Origin: Gordoniibacillus chartarius
GTDB taxonomy: Bacteria; Bacillota; Bacilli; Paenibacillales; NBRC-103111
Assembly (NCBI RefSeq): GCF_042432825.1
Contig: NZ_JBHLWN010000046.1
Coordinates: 1 to 64,000, forward strand
Reading direction: 5' to 3'
DNA: 64,000 nucleotides
Every line of letters starts with the position of its first letter. Within the stretch, counting starts at the first letter, position 1. A program made the position numbers and the translations under genes. Below the pieces are notes generated by a model. The model had not been told where the DNA came from, ran no database searches, and saw only the letters and a list, made by a program, of their open reading frames with translations. Below are positions 57,078 to 64,000 of the stretch, in pieces.

Positions 57078-57470
57078 GTGCCTGCAAAAAAAATCGAACA
57101 TGTCGGCATTATGGTCAAGCATTTGGAAACGTCGATTACATTCTATGAAACGATCGTGGGCTTGAAGCTGAGAGGAACGCTGCTTCATACGAACGGCGTG
57201 ATCCGGCTCGCGTTCTTGTCGCATCCTGACGCGGAGGAGACGGAGCTGGAGCTGATCGAAGGCTATAACGCCGGGCTGCCTGCCGAAGGCAGGGTGCACC
57301 ATGTCGCTTTCACGACAGACGACTTGGACGCGGAGTGGGATCGCCTGAAGTCGCTGGACGTACCGTTCATCGACACCGAAATTACGACGCTGCCGAACGG
57401 GGCGAGATATTTTTTCTTTTACGGTCCCGACGGCGAATGGCTGGAGTTTTTCGAACCGGTTAAAGGCTAG
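57078..57470 (+). CDS. VOC-family protein
   Basis: A 130-residue glyoxalase-fold protein. IEHVGIMVKHLETSITFY supplies the first His, TELELIEGY the first Glu, VHHVAFTTDDLDAEWDRL the second His and WLEFFEPV the final Glu. The complete set of four ligands suggests an active metalloenzyme, perhaps lactoylglutathione-lyase- or methylmalonyl-CoA-epimerase-like. GTG 57078 has GAGGGAGGA at good spacing. Only the fold is shared with the VOC protein at 47574. Confidence 0.88.
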   Translation: MPAKKIEHVGIMVKHLETSITFYETIVGLKLRGTLLHTNGVIRLAFLSHPDAEETELELIEGYNAGLPAEGRVHHVAFTTDDLDAEWDRLKSLDVPFIDTEITTLPNGARYFFFYGPDGEWLEFFEPVKG

Positions 57471-57583
57471 GAACGAATTCAATTTGCTCCATGGGCGACT
57501 AGGTACGTCGAAAAATGCCAAAGCTAAGTCTACAGCAGCGGAGCCGCTCCGCAGGCATTACTCGCTCATGGAGGAACAACATC

Positions 57584-58126
57584 ATGATCAAGACACAGGA
57601 ACTGAAGGCTCAAATTGAGGAACTGACGAAACAGAACGATATGATGCTGGTCGAGTTGGAACAGATGAAGCGGCTGATTGCCGAAAGCGGCCGCGGAGCG
57701 TCCGGGTCGTCGGATCGTGCGGGTAAAAAGCAGGCGAACCAGCAGGCGGATCAGCAGGGCGAGCAGCAGGCTGACAACGGACAGAGCAGTGAGCACAACA
57801 GCATCCAAATGAGCCAGCAGCAGCAAGGGCAACATCAGGAGCAGGGACAACAACAGCAGCAGGGGCAGGGACAACAACAGCAGCAGGGGCAGCAGCAGAG
57901 CTCGGGCAGCAGTCAACCCGCCCAGCTGGCCAACGAGCTGCTGCGTATTAAAGACATGGTGGCGCAGCTGGAGAAGAAAACCGCTAATTACGTATCGAGC
58001 AGCACGAACGGGGGCTTGACGGAGAAAGATGTCGTAAACCTGGTGTTGACGCTCATTAATGGCATGGTCGACTGGTCGAGCGAATACATTTCCAGCCAAT
58101 CTCCCGGCTCGGGACAAATGCAATAA
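57584..58126 (+). CDS. Gln-rich coiled-coil protein of unknown function
   Basis: A 180-residue cytosolic protein. Residues 1-35 form a coiled coil (ELKAQIEELTKQNDMMLVEL). Residues about 48-112 are dominated by Gln, Gly and Ser with an encoded tandem 8-residue repeat. Residues about 115-175 form a helical domain (LLRIKDMVAQLEKKTANYV, VVNLVLTLINGMVDWSSEY). The ends look conserved while the middle looks like a flexible linker. GGAGGAACAAC precedes ATG 57584 and a terminator follows 11 bp after the stop. Oligomerising or spore-associated roles are possible; I recognise no family. Confidence 0.7.
   Translation: MIKTQELKAQIEELTKQNDMMLVELEQMKRLIAESGRGASGSSDRAGKKQANQQADQQGEQQADNGQSSEHNSIQMSQQQQGQHQEQGQQQQQGQGQQQQQGQQQSSGSSQPAQLANELLRIKDMVAQLEKKTANYVSSSTNGGLTEKDVVNLVLTLINGMVDWSSEYISSQSPGSGQMQ
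57844..57891 (+). repeat. Two perfect 24-bp tandem repeats in a Gln-rich gene
   Basis: The unit GGGACAACAACAGCAGCAGG plus GGCA occurs at 57844-57867 and 57868-57891 without a mismatch and encodes an 8-residue Gln/Gly block. Being a multiple of three, copy-number change would keep the frame. Confidence 0.9.
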
Positions 58127-58136
58127 AGAAGCTGAC

Positions 58137-58160
58137 AAGCCGCGGAAGCGGCTTTTTTCT
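58137..58160 (+). terminator. Terminator of the Gln-rich gene
   Basis: AAGCCGC/GCGGCTT with a GGAA tetraloop, then TTTTCTTT. Confidence 0.92.
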
Positions 58161-58412
58161 TTGCAGTACGCTCGCCAAACGGCCTGCAAACGTTGTTTGT
58201 ATCCAAACCGGTTTCCTGCCGAAAACCGATTCGGCATTTCCGTGACGGGTTGCGTACACTTCCCGTTTTCAGCATTGGAACGAGCACCGGTACCTGCAGC
58301 CATTCTCTTGAGCTAGTACGAAAATAGACAGATTTTCGTTTATCCGGGGGAAAACGCGGGTAAGCTGGATGGTAAAGACATCATGGCGGCAAGAGGGGAG
58401 TCATTCGACAGC

Positions 58413-59120
58413 ATGAAGCTGCTGATTATTATTCCGGCTTACAATGAAGAAGGCAGCATTGCCGAGGTCATATACAATATCAAGCAATGGAGGAAGGAGG
58501 CCGATATCCTCGTCGTCAACGACGGGTCCCGGGACCGCACCGGAGAGAAGGCCGAGGCGACAGGGCTGGCTGCGGTCATCCATATGCCGGTCAATGTCGG
58601 GATCGGCGGAGCGATGCAGACCGGCTATATGTATGCGGCGCGAGGCGGCTACGATATCGCCGTTCAGCTCGACGGCGACGGGCAGCACGATCCGAAGGAG
58701 CTGGACAAGCTGCTGGCGCCGCTGCTGGCGGATGAAGCGGACTGCTGCATCGGCTCGCGCTTCCTTGCCCGGACGTCGTATCGCTCGAATTGGTCGAGAC
58801 GAATCGGCATTCGTTTTTTCTCCTGGATGGTGCACTGGATGACCGGCCGCAAGGCGACGGACCCGACATCCGGCTTCCGGGCGGTCAATCGCCGCGTCAT
58901 CGAGCTGTTCGCCCGCTATTACCCGGAGGACTACCCCGAAGTGGAAGCGATTGTGCTGCTGCTGAGGCAGCGCTACCGGCTTGCCGAGACGTCGGTGCAA
59001 ATGCACGAACGGCAGGCGGGAAGATCGTCCATCACACCGCTCAGATCACTGTATTATATGGCCAAGGTGTCGTTAGCGGTTCTCATGACGAGAATGAGGG
59101 GAGCGGGAGGATCGTTATGA
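58413..59120 (+). CDS. Family 2 glycosyltransferase (polyprenyl-phosphate sugar synthase-like)
   Basis: A 235-residue GT-A enzyme. It has IIIPAYNEEGSI at the N-terminus, VVNDGSRDRT, and the metal-binding LDGDGQHDP (Asp87, Asp89). SGFRAVNRRVIELF is typical of DPM1-like transferases, which move a sugar from a nucleotide sugar to undecaprenyl phosphate. No membrane span. The start at 58413 is preferred; ATG 58383 is possible, but neither has an ideal site. The two following genes overlap and encode the membrane parts of the same module. Confidence 0.88.
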   Translation: MKLLIIIPAYNEEGSIAEVIYNIKQWRKEADILVVNDGSRDRTGEKAEATGLAAVIHMPVNVGIGGAMQTGYMYAARGGYDIAVQLDGDGQHDPKELDKLLAPLLADEADCCIGSRFLARTSYRSNWSRRIGIRFFSWMVHWMTGRKATDPTSGFRAVNRRVIELFARYYPEDYPEVEAIVLLLRQRYRLAETSVQMHERQAGRSSITPLRSLYYMAKVSLAVLMTRMRGAGGSL

Positions 59121-59461
59121 ACGTGTACATGCTGTCCATGATATTTTGTCTGGCGTTCCTGTTCGTGACGATCGAGCTCATCCGGCGCCGCAAGCTGCAG
59201 GAGCAGTACGCATTGCTGTGGCTGCTGCTCGGCTGCGTTATGGCCGGCTTCAGCCTGTTCCCGGACTTGCTGCAGTTCATTTCCGATACGGTCCGGATCG
59301 CGTATGCGCCGTCGCTGCTGTTCCTGATCGGCCTGCTATGCTCGCTGGCGCTCATCCTGCATTTGACGATCGTCATCTCCAAGCTGCACCGCCGGGTGAC
59401 GAGGCTCATTCAAGAGCTGGCGCTGCTGCAGGAACGGATCGGCAAGGAGGGGCGGGTATGA
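59117..59461 (+). CDS. DUF2304-type small membrane protein
   Basis: A 114-residue protein with three membrane segments at about 4-22, 31-48 and 64-88, and a basic C-terminal helix. YALLWLLLGCVMAGFSLFPDLL is the family signature region (abbreviated EQYALLWLLLG and FPDLLQFI). DUF2304 proteins accompany GT2 and GT39 genes in polyprenol-linked glycosylation. ATG 59117 overlaps the GT2 stop, and the next start overlaps its own stop, so all three are coupled. Confidence 0.85.
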   Translation: MNVYMLSMIFCLAFLFVTIELIRRRKLQEQYALLWLLLGCVMAGFSLFPDLLQFISDTVRIAYAPSLLFLIGLLCSLALILHLTIVISKLHRRVTRLIQELALLQERIGKEGRV

Positions 59462-60696
59462 GCTTCAGGCGAGTCGCGTCCTGCTGGCCATCCGTGCTCC
59501 TTGCGGTCATTGTAGCCGTCGGCTGTTATTTGCGCCTCCGCTTCGTGATGAGGATGGAATACGGCCCCGAGTCGCTGATAGGGGACCAGACCGAGTACAT
59601 CAGACTGGCGATCCAGCTGCTGGAGAAAGGAATTTATGCGTACCGCGACACAACGCCGAACACCATGGTGACGCCGGGCTGGCCGATGATCGTTGCCGGC
59701 TTCTTTAAGCTATTCGGCTACGAACCGCTGGAACGAACGCTGATGATCATCCGCGTATGGCAGTGCTTCTTCGCCCTGCCCGCGCTTTGGTTCATCTATG
59801 CGATCGGCAAGCGGCTGTTCGGACCGCTCACGGGACTTCTCGCCGCGGGCTTCGCCGCAGTCTACCCGCCCTATGTATATTCGGCTTCGCTGATCTTGAC
59901 GGAGGTGCCGTTTCTGACCTTCTTCACGGCGCTGCTGTACGCGCAGACGCGAGTCCTTCAGGGAGGCGGCAGGCGGGATCATGGTATTGCGGGAATGCTG
60001 CTCGGCATTTGCGTACTCATCAGGCCCAATGTGCTGCCCCTGGGCGTTGTGCCGTATGTGCTGCTGTATGTCCAAGACAAGCGGGCGGAGTGGAGAGGCG
60101 CTCTTGCCGCTGCGGCGTGTTTCACTCTTGTCATGCTGCCCTGGTGGGTACGCAATTGGGTGACGTTCCACGAGTTTATTCCGATTGCCAAGGGAGAGGT
60201 GGGCAACCCGTTTCTGGGCGGAACGGACCCGTATTTCCGGGGAACAATCGATTGGAGCCGAATTAACGAGAAGGAGCAGTTCCAAGAGGGGCTTCGGCGC
60301 ATTCAAGCTGGGCTGCGGGAAGATCCGTGGCTGTGGATTCGATGGATGACTGCGGGAAAATTTTTCATCTTCTTCAAGTCGATGTGGGTGGGGGATTATC
60401 CGGGGACGGTACCGGGGTGGTATTACGCGGCGATGGTGAGGCTGCATCGTTATATCGTCGTCATCGGCTGGGTCGCTGCGGCGCTATTGACGCCGTGGAT
60501 CAGGCCGTTCCGCTTCCCGGTGCTCACGCTGCTGACGTTCCTGGCCGTGCACATGATCTTTATCCCCGTCAACCGGTATGCGTACGGGATGATGCCGATG
60601 CTGATGCTGCTGACCGCCCACTTCGCTGTGCAAGGCGGGATGCTGGCTTGGACGGCAGGCAAAGGAGCGGGCCGGCTCGTCGCCCAGCGACGGTAA
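59458..60696 (+). CDS. ArnT/GT39-type membrane glycosyltransferase
   Basis: A 412-residue polytopic protein with about ten hydrophobic segments. The first external loop contains ESLIGDQTEYIRLA, with the Asp that is catalytic in the ArnT/PMT group. TPNTMVTPGWPMIVAGFFK (abbreviated TVTPGWP-like MVTPGWP), FGPLTGLLAAGFAAVYPP and ILTEVPFLTFF also follow the GT39 pattern. It should transfer a sugar from an undecaprenyl carrier to an acceptor outside the cytoplasm. ATG 59458 overlaps the upstream stop by 4 bp. Acceptor unknown; a wall polymer or surface protein is likely. Confidence 0.88.
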   Translation: MSFRRVASCWPSVLLAVIVAVGCYLRLRFVMRMEYGPESLIGDQTEYIRLAIQLLEKGIYAYRDTTPNTMVTPGWPMIVAGFFKLFGYEPLERTLMIIRVWQCFFALPALWFIYAIGKRLFGPLTGLLAAGFAAVYPPYVYSASLILTEVPFLTFFTALLYAQTRVLQGGGRRDHGIAGMLLGICVLIRPNVLPLGVVPYVLLYVQDKRAEWRGALAAAACFTLVMLPWWVRNWVTFHEFIPIAKGEVGNPFLGGTDPYFRGTIDWSRINEKEQFQEGLRRIQAGLREDPWLWIRWMTAGKFFIFFKSMWVGDYPGTVPGWYYAAMVRLHRYIVVIGWVAAALLTPWIRPFRFPVLTLLTFLAVHMIFIPVNRYAYGMMPMLMLLTAHFAVQGGMLAWTAGKGAGRLVAQRR

Positions 60697-60756
60697 CCGA
60701 ACCCGCTCCTCCGGTTCGCGGCAATCGCAAACGCCTGTAAGCTGCTGTTGTCTAAT

Positions 60757-61185
60757 CTAGGCGCGACCTGCGGCCTCCGAACGTCCGAACATTTGCTTTG
60801 CGCAATATTCAATGATGTCGCTGCGTCTGACAATGCCGATAAAATGGTCGAAATCGTCAATGACGGGTACGAAGTTCTGCGTTTTGGCCAAATCGATCAA
60901 ATCTTCCATCTGTGCATGGATATGAACCGGTTTGTTGCGCATGCGCAGCGGCACATCCTCCAGCAGGTGGCGATGAGCGTTCTCGAACGACACACCTTCC
61001 GTGTTCTTGAGGTACCAGAGCAGGTCGCCTTCCGTCACCGTTCCAACGTAGCGGCCGTCATCCGTGAGCATCGGCACCGCCGAATAGCGGTGGAATTCCA
61101 TGCGTTCAAGCGTCTGGCGCAAAGTGGAATGAATCGTCACGGTAATGACATCTTGCTTCGGCAGTAAGAAAAAGGCCACGTTCAT
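60757..61185 (-). CDS. CBS-domain pair protein
   Basis: A 142-residue protein consisting of two CBS domains. TLRQTLERMEFHRYSAVPML and YVGTVTEGDLLWYL form the first; HIHAQMEDLIDLAKTQNFVPVID and FIGIVRRSDIIEYC the second (each quoted only in part). CBS pairs bind adenine nucleotides or related ligands and regulate partners. No partner domain is fused. GAAGGAGC precedes the ATG. It is transcribed alone, convergent with the glycosylation module. Confidence 0.9.
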   Translation of the reverse strand: MNVAFFLLPKQDVITVTIHSTLRQTLERMEFHRYSAVPMLTDDGRYVGTVTEGDLLWYLKNTEGVSFENAHRHLLEDVPLRMRNKPVHIHAQMEDLIDLAKTQNFVPVIDDFDHFIGIVRRSDIIEYCAKQMFGRSEAAGRA

Positions 61186-61379
61186 CGAACATAAGCTCCT
61201 TCGATTTACAAGATTCCCCCTTCGCTATTGTACCAAAAATATGGATGCAGCTAAAGCGGCGAACAAGCCCATTTTTGCTAGCGCTTTCATATGCTTGCCG
61301 ATTCCTCTCATTGGACAAGCGGCCGCTCTCCGGGTAAGATCAAGAGGACAACATTGTAACTGCAAGGGAGTGACTTCAA

Positions 61380-61817
61380 GTGAACATCATTCATGTGCGG
61401 AGCCAGGATGAGCTGGAGGCTTGCTTCGATATCCGCAAGGAAGTATTCGTCGCCGAGCAGCAGGTGCCGGAGGAAGAAGAGCTCGACGAATTCGACGCGT
61501 CGCCGGACGCTTGCCGCCATTTTCTGATGCTTCAAGGCGAAGAAGCGGTGGCAGCGGCCCGCTGGCGATATTATGACGAGAAGACGGCCAAGCTGCAGCG
61601 CGTAGCGGTAAGGAAGCCATATCGCGGCTTGGGCTTAGGCAGGGAGCTTATCCTGCACATGGAGCGCGATGCGAAGGAGCAGGGCTGTGAAGCTTCCGTG
61701 CTGGACGGACAATGCCAGGCGGAGCCGTTTTACCGTAAGCTAGGGTATGTGGTCATTTCGGAAGAGCCGTTCTACGACGCCGGCATTCTCCACGTTCGGA
61801 TGAAGAAGAAGCTGTAG
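61380..61817 (+). CDS. GNAT-family N-acetyltransferase
   Basis: A 145-residue GCN5-like acetyltransferase. The acetyl-CoA motif is VRKPYRGLGLGRELI (R/QxxGxG/A), and the C-terminal part contains EPFYRKLGYVVISEEPF, as in the YjcF/ElaA-like branch. FDIRKEVFVAEQQVPEEEE near the N-terminus also fits. Substrate unknown. GTG 61380 has AAGGGAGTGA upstream. The stop lies inside the 5' arm of the terminator. Confidence 0.9.
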   Translation: MNIIHVRSQDELEACFDIRKEVFVAEQQVPEEEELDEFDASPDACRHFLMLQGEEAVAAARWRYYDEKTAKLQRVAVRKPYRGLGLGRELILHMERDAKEQGCEASVLDGQCQAEPFYRKLGYVVISEEPFYDAGILHVRMKKKL

Positions 61818-61843
61818 CCCGCCGGGCTGCAGCTTCTTCTTTT
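61803..61843 (+). terminator. Terminator overlapping the end of the acetyltransferase gene
   Basis: AAGAAGAAGCTG and AGCCC pair with GGGCT and CAGCTTCTTCTT, followed by TTT. The stem starts within the last codons. Confidence 0.9.
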
Positions 61844-61889
61844 TAAGTCTATACGGGGTACATCCGGGGGGATTGTTCAAGCTCAAGGG

Positions 61890-63494
61890 TCAGCCTGTTT
61901 CCTCTGCGGCCGTCAAAACGGGGAACGTCAAGACGAATGTGGTCCCTTCGCCGACAATGCTCTCCACCTCGAGCGTACCTTCATGATCCTGCACGATTTT
62001 GTAGGAGATGGACAGTCCCAGCCCGGTTCCGTAGTCCTTCGTCGTATAGAAAGGATGGAAAATCGTTTCCAGACGGTCGCTCGGTATGCCGACGCCGGTA
62101 TCCTGGATTTCGACGACAGCGCGGTTCGAAATCTCCTTCATGCGAATGTACAGCACCCCGCCCGGATTCATTGCCTCATATGCGTTCTTCACGAGATTAA
62201 GCAGCAGCTGCACCATCTTGTCGGGATCCATCCAGAGCAGCAGAGGAGCTTGCGGATGCTCATAAACGAGCTTGAGGCCAAGGCGCGAAGCCTCGGATTC
62301 GGTCAGGGCAATGACACGCTGCAGGCACGTCTGGAGCGAATGGGCCCGGAAGTCGGTGCTCTGCGGCTTGGAAAATTGCAAAAATTCCGCGGTCAGCTCG
62401 CTCATACGGTCGATCTCCTCCATAATGAGCGAATACCACGCTTCAATGTTGTAGCCGTTCGACTTGGAAATTTGCAGAAATCCGCGCACCGCCGTAAGCG
62501 GATTGCGAATCTCGTGGGCCATGCCGGAGGCTAGCTCGCCGACAACCCGCAGCTTCTCCGAACGCAGCAGATGCTCTTCCCTCTCGAGCCACAGCTCCCG
62601 CTTTTTCATGTACAGCCGGTTCTCGGCTTCCCCGAGCAGGCTGTCCTTCGTCCGGGCGTCGCCGGGGTAACTGGCCATGCCATAGGTCATGCGAATGCCG
62701 GTCAGCTTCGGCAGCTCCGAGTCCAGCAGCTGTCTCGTATGCTCGTAGACCGGCTCGCTGTCCTGCAGCGGCAGCACGAGGGCGAACTCATCGCCGCCGT
62801 AACGGGCAATCAGCTTCGCATCGGCGAACGAGATGACGAGCAGATCGGCGATCTGCTTCAGGATCAGGTTGCCGGTACGGTAGCCGCGCGAGGTGTTCAT
62901 CGATTTCAAGTCGGCGCAATCGATCAGCACGAGCAGCAGCGGCTCGGGAGCGGCGACCAGCTTCTCCAGGATGCGGTGTGACTCTTCAAAGTTGGTTAAG
63001 CCGGTGAGCGGATCTTTACCGAGAAGGGCGGAATGCTCTCGTTGCAGCTTGTCCGCGAGCCGCATCCGGCTCACGATCAGCTCCAGCATAATGTGCCCGA
63101 AGACGATGAAAAGCAGGGTGAAGACAGCGGCATACCCCAGGTTGGCGTATATATGGATCTTCATGGCTTGAGGGATCGATATAGCCGCGAACATGGTATA
63201 GTAGACGAGACCAATCACCCGGAGCCGAGTCAGATTGTGCGACAGGTAATATTCGCGCCCAAGGACCAGGAAATAGAGGAACAAGATCCACCAGTCATTG
63301 ATGAACCAATGCAGCAATAGTAAGGAAGCGATCCGAATCCCCCGCCGAATCGGTCCGCCGTCGGGCAGCAACACCAAGGTTACGAATAGGGCAAGGGCGG
63401 CAAGTGTAGGAATGACGTTCGTAAAATCGACTATCGAAAGGTAGGAAATCGCAATAAATGCGGCATAACTAGCGATTATCCACTTATAAACCAT
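61890..63494 (-). CDS. GGDEF-domain histidine kinase (hybrid architecture)
   Basis: A 534-residue membrane protein. About five to six spans in residues 5-140 form the input domain. A GGDEF domain follows at about 160-300 with an intact GGDEF motif near 232-236 (RYGGDEFALVL). Next come HisKA (phosphoacceptor His327 in MAHEIRNPLTAV) and an ATPase domain (NLVKNAYEAM, DTGVGIP, TTKDYGTGLGLSI). An intact GGDEF may make or bind c-di-GMP, while the kinase end resembles sporulation kinases such as KinB. ATG 63494 is preferred (TTGGAG upstream). No response regulator is adjacent; the Spo0F-like protein at 48138 is a possible distant partner. Confidence 0.9.
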   Translation of the reverse strand: MVYKWIIASYAAFIAISYLSIVDFTNVIPTLAALALFVTLVLLPDGGPIRRGIRIASLLLLHWFINDWWILFLYFLVLGREYYLSHNLTRLRVIGLVYYTMFAAISIPQAMKIHIYANLGYAAVFTLLFIVFGHIMLELIVSRMRLADKLQREHSALLGKDPLTGLTNFEESHRILEKLVAAPEPLLLVLIDCADLKSMNTSRGYRTGNLILKQIADLLVISFADAKLIARYGGDEFALVLPLQDSEPVYEHTRQLLDSELPKLTGIRMTYGMASYPGDARTKDSLLGEAENRLYMKKRELWLEREEHLLRSEKLRVVGELASGMAHEIRNPLTAVRGFLQISKSNGYNIEAWYSLIMEEIDRMSELTAEFLQFSKPQSTDFRAHSLQTCLQRVIALTESEASRLGLKLVYEHPQAPLLLWMDPDKMVQLLLNLVKNAYEAMNPGGVLYIRMKEISNRAVVEIQDTGVGIPSDRLETIFHPFYTTKDYGTGLGLSISYKIVQDHEGTLEVESIVGEGTTFVLTFPVLTAAEETG

Positions 63495-63630
63495 AGCTGT
63501 GCACACTCCAAGTGAATCGACCTGTTTACATATGTGAACTTTCGATGAACTCTTCCTTACAAGTTCTCTATTCTCTTTGAAATCCCTGCCAAATAATTGA
63601 AGTCACCTGCCGAAAGTTGTAAAAATGAAG

Positions 63631-63663
63631 AAAAAGCCCCGACGCGGGGGGGCGTCTGGGGCT
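63631..63663 (-). terminator. Terminator of the cation-efflux gene
   Basis: On the minus strand AGCCCC and GACGC pair with GCGTC and GGGGCT, followed by TTTTTCTTC. It lies 63 bp beyond the stop of the minus-strand gene at the right edge. Confidence 0.85.
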
Positions 63664-63725
63664 AACGTTATAGGTCGAGCAAAGTCGCAACACGTCGGAA
63701 AATTTCGGAAACCGGGTGTGCCCGC

Positions 63726-64000
63726 CTAGGGCTCCTTCGCCGTCCCGGCCGTCTCATTCGAATCATGAGACCATGGATTCAAATGAATCAACACTTCGTC
63801 GACTTCCGGCCGCGAGGAACGGATCGTCTGCTGAATATGCTTGACGACGTTATGGCCTTCCCGGATCGTCATATGCTCCGGCACGCTGGCCCGTATGTCG
63901 ACAAACACATGCGTGCCGAGCTCCCGCGCCCGAAGCCGGTCAATGCGCTTGACGGAAGGCACCTGACGCACGAGCTCGGCATAAGCCTTCAGCTGCTCCG
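63726..64000 (-). CDS. Cation diffusion facilitator, C-terminal part (runs off the window)
   Basis: The last 91 codons of a gene that begins right of the window; the frame is open to the edge (EQLKAYAELVRQVPSV). THVFVDIRASVPEHMTIREGH (abbreviated HVFVDIRASV and LIHLNPW) matches the cytosolic ferredoxin-like dimerisation domain of zinc/iron/cobalt efflux CDF proteins. The membrane domain is not visible, so the metal cannot be inferred. Confidence 0.8.
   Translation of the reverse strand, partial: EQLKAYAELVRQVPSVKRIDRLRARELGTHVFVDIRASVPEHMTIREGHNVVKHIQQTIRSSRPEVDEVLIHLNPWSHDSNETAGTAKEP

Overview
The window looks like chromosomal DNA of an endospore-forming, Paenibacillus-like Bacillota. Most genes are high in G+C. 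There are strong AGGAGG-type ribosome binding sites with frequent TTG and GTG starts, copper-amine-oxidase-type stalk proteins, an SLH/PrcB-like surface protein, CotF-type coat proteins, a Spo0F-like regulator, and YolD and DinB homologues. I see no rRNA, transposase, integrase or CRISPR array. Three tRNA genes are present: fMet, Ile2(CAU) and Val(GAC).

Layout. 1-4.3 kb: small hypothetical genes, two tandem stalk-domain secreted proteins, a decayed DUF5412-like gene, and a YidC-like insertase with a small membrane partner. 4.6-10.6 kb: a heterodimeric ABC exporter with complementary degenerate and consensus ATP sites, a HAD phosphatase and an M20 dipeptidase. 10.8-26.8 kb: a long export region made of two operons. 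The first is MacAB/FtsX-like: ATPase, adaptor, a large FtsX permease with a Gly/Gln-rich insert, a second ATPase with an AbrB-like tail, an orphan solute-binding lipoprotein and a large secreted protein. The second is RND-type: SwrC-like permease, adaptor and a secreted paralogue of the previous protein. 26.9-37.5 kb: housekeeping and accessory genes, including a YjcG-like phosphoesterase, a MocA oxidoreductase, tRNAs, a chemoreceptor, a deoxynucleotidase/flavoprotein/NUDIX operon, a secreted protein of unknown function behind a ribosome-site hairpin, an SLH/PrcB-like protein and a broken MocA-family gene.

37.8-47.5 kb: an AT-richer accessory stretch beginning at tRNA-Val. It holds an ECF41-type sigma factor co-transcribed with a flavin oxidoreductase from a promoter that matches the ECF41 consensus, a series of small and decaying genes, a fibronectin-III surface protein, and a chromosomal ParM-like actin with a ParR-like partner. 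47.5-57.5 kb: VOC proteins, a Spo0F-like regulator with a shortened output face, two CotF-type coat proteins, and an SOS cassette. In the SOS cassette a YedK/HMCES gene diverges from an operon of two small genes, a Y-family polymerase and a YolD-like gene, with a near-consensus LexA (DinR) box between them. 57.5-64 kb: a Gln-rich coiled-coil protein, a three-gene lipid-linked glycosylation module, a CBS protein, an acetyltransferase, a GGDEF/histidine-kinase fusion and the 3' part of a cation-efflux gene.

The candidates most worth a second look are the dual export locus with its paralogous secreted proteins and AbrB-tailed ATPase, the ParM/ParR pair, the ECF41 unit and the SOS cassette. Function calls rest on motif recognition by eye; no database search was possible.
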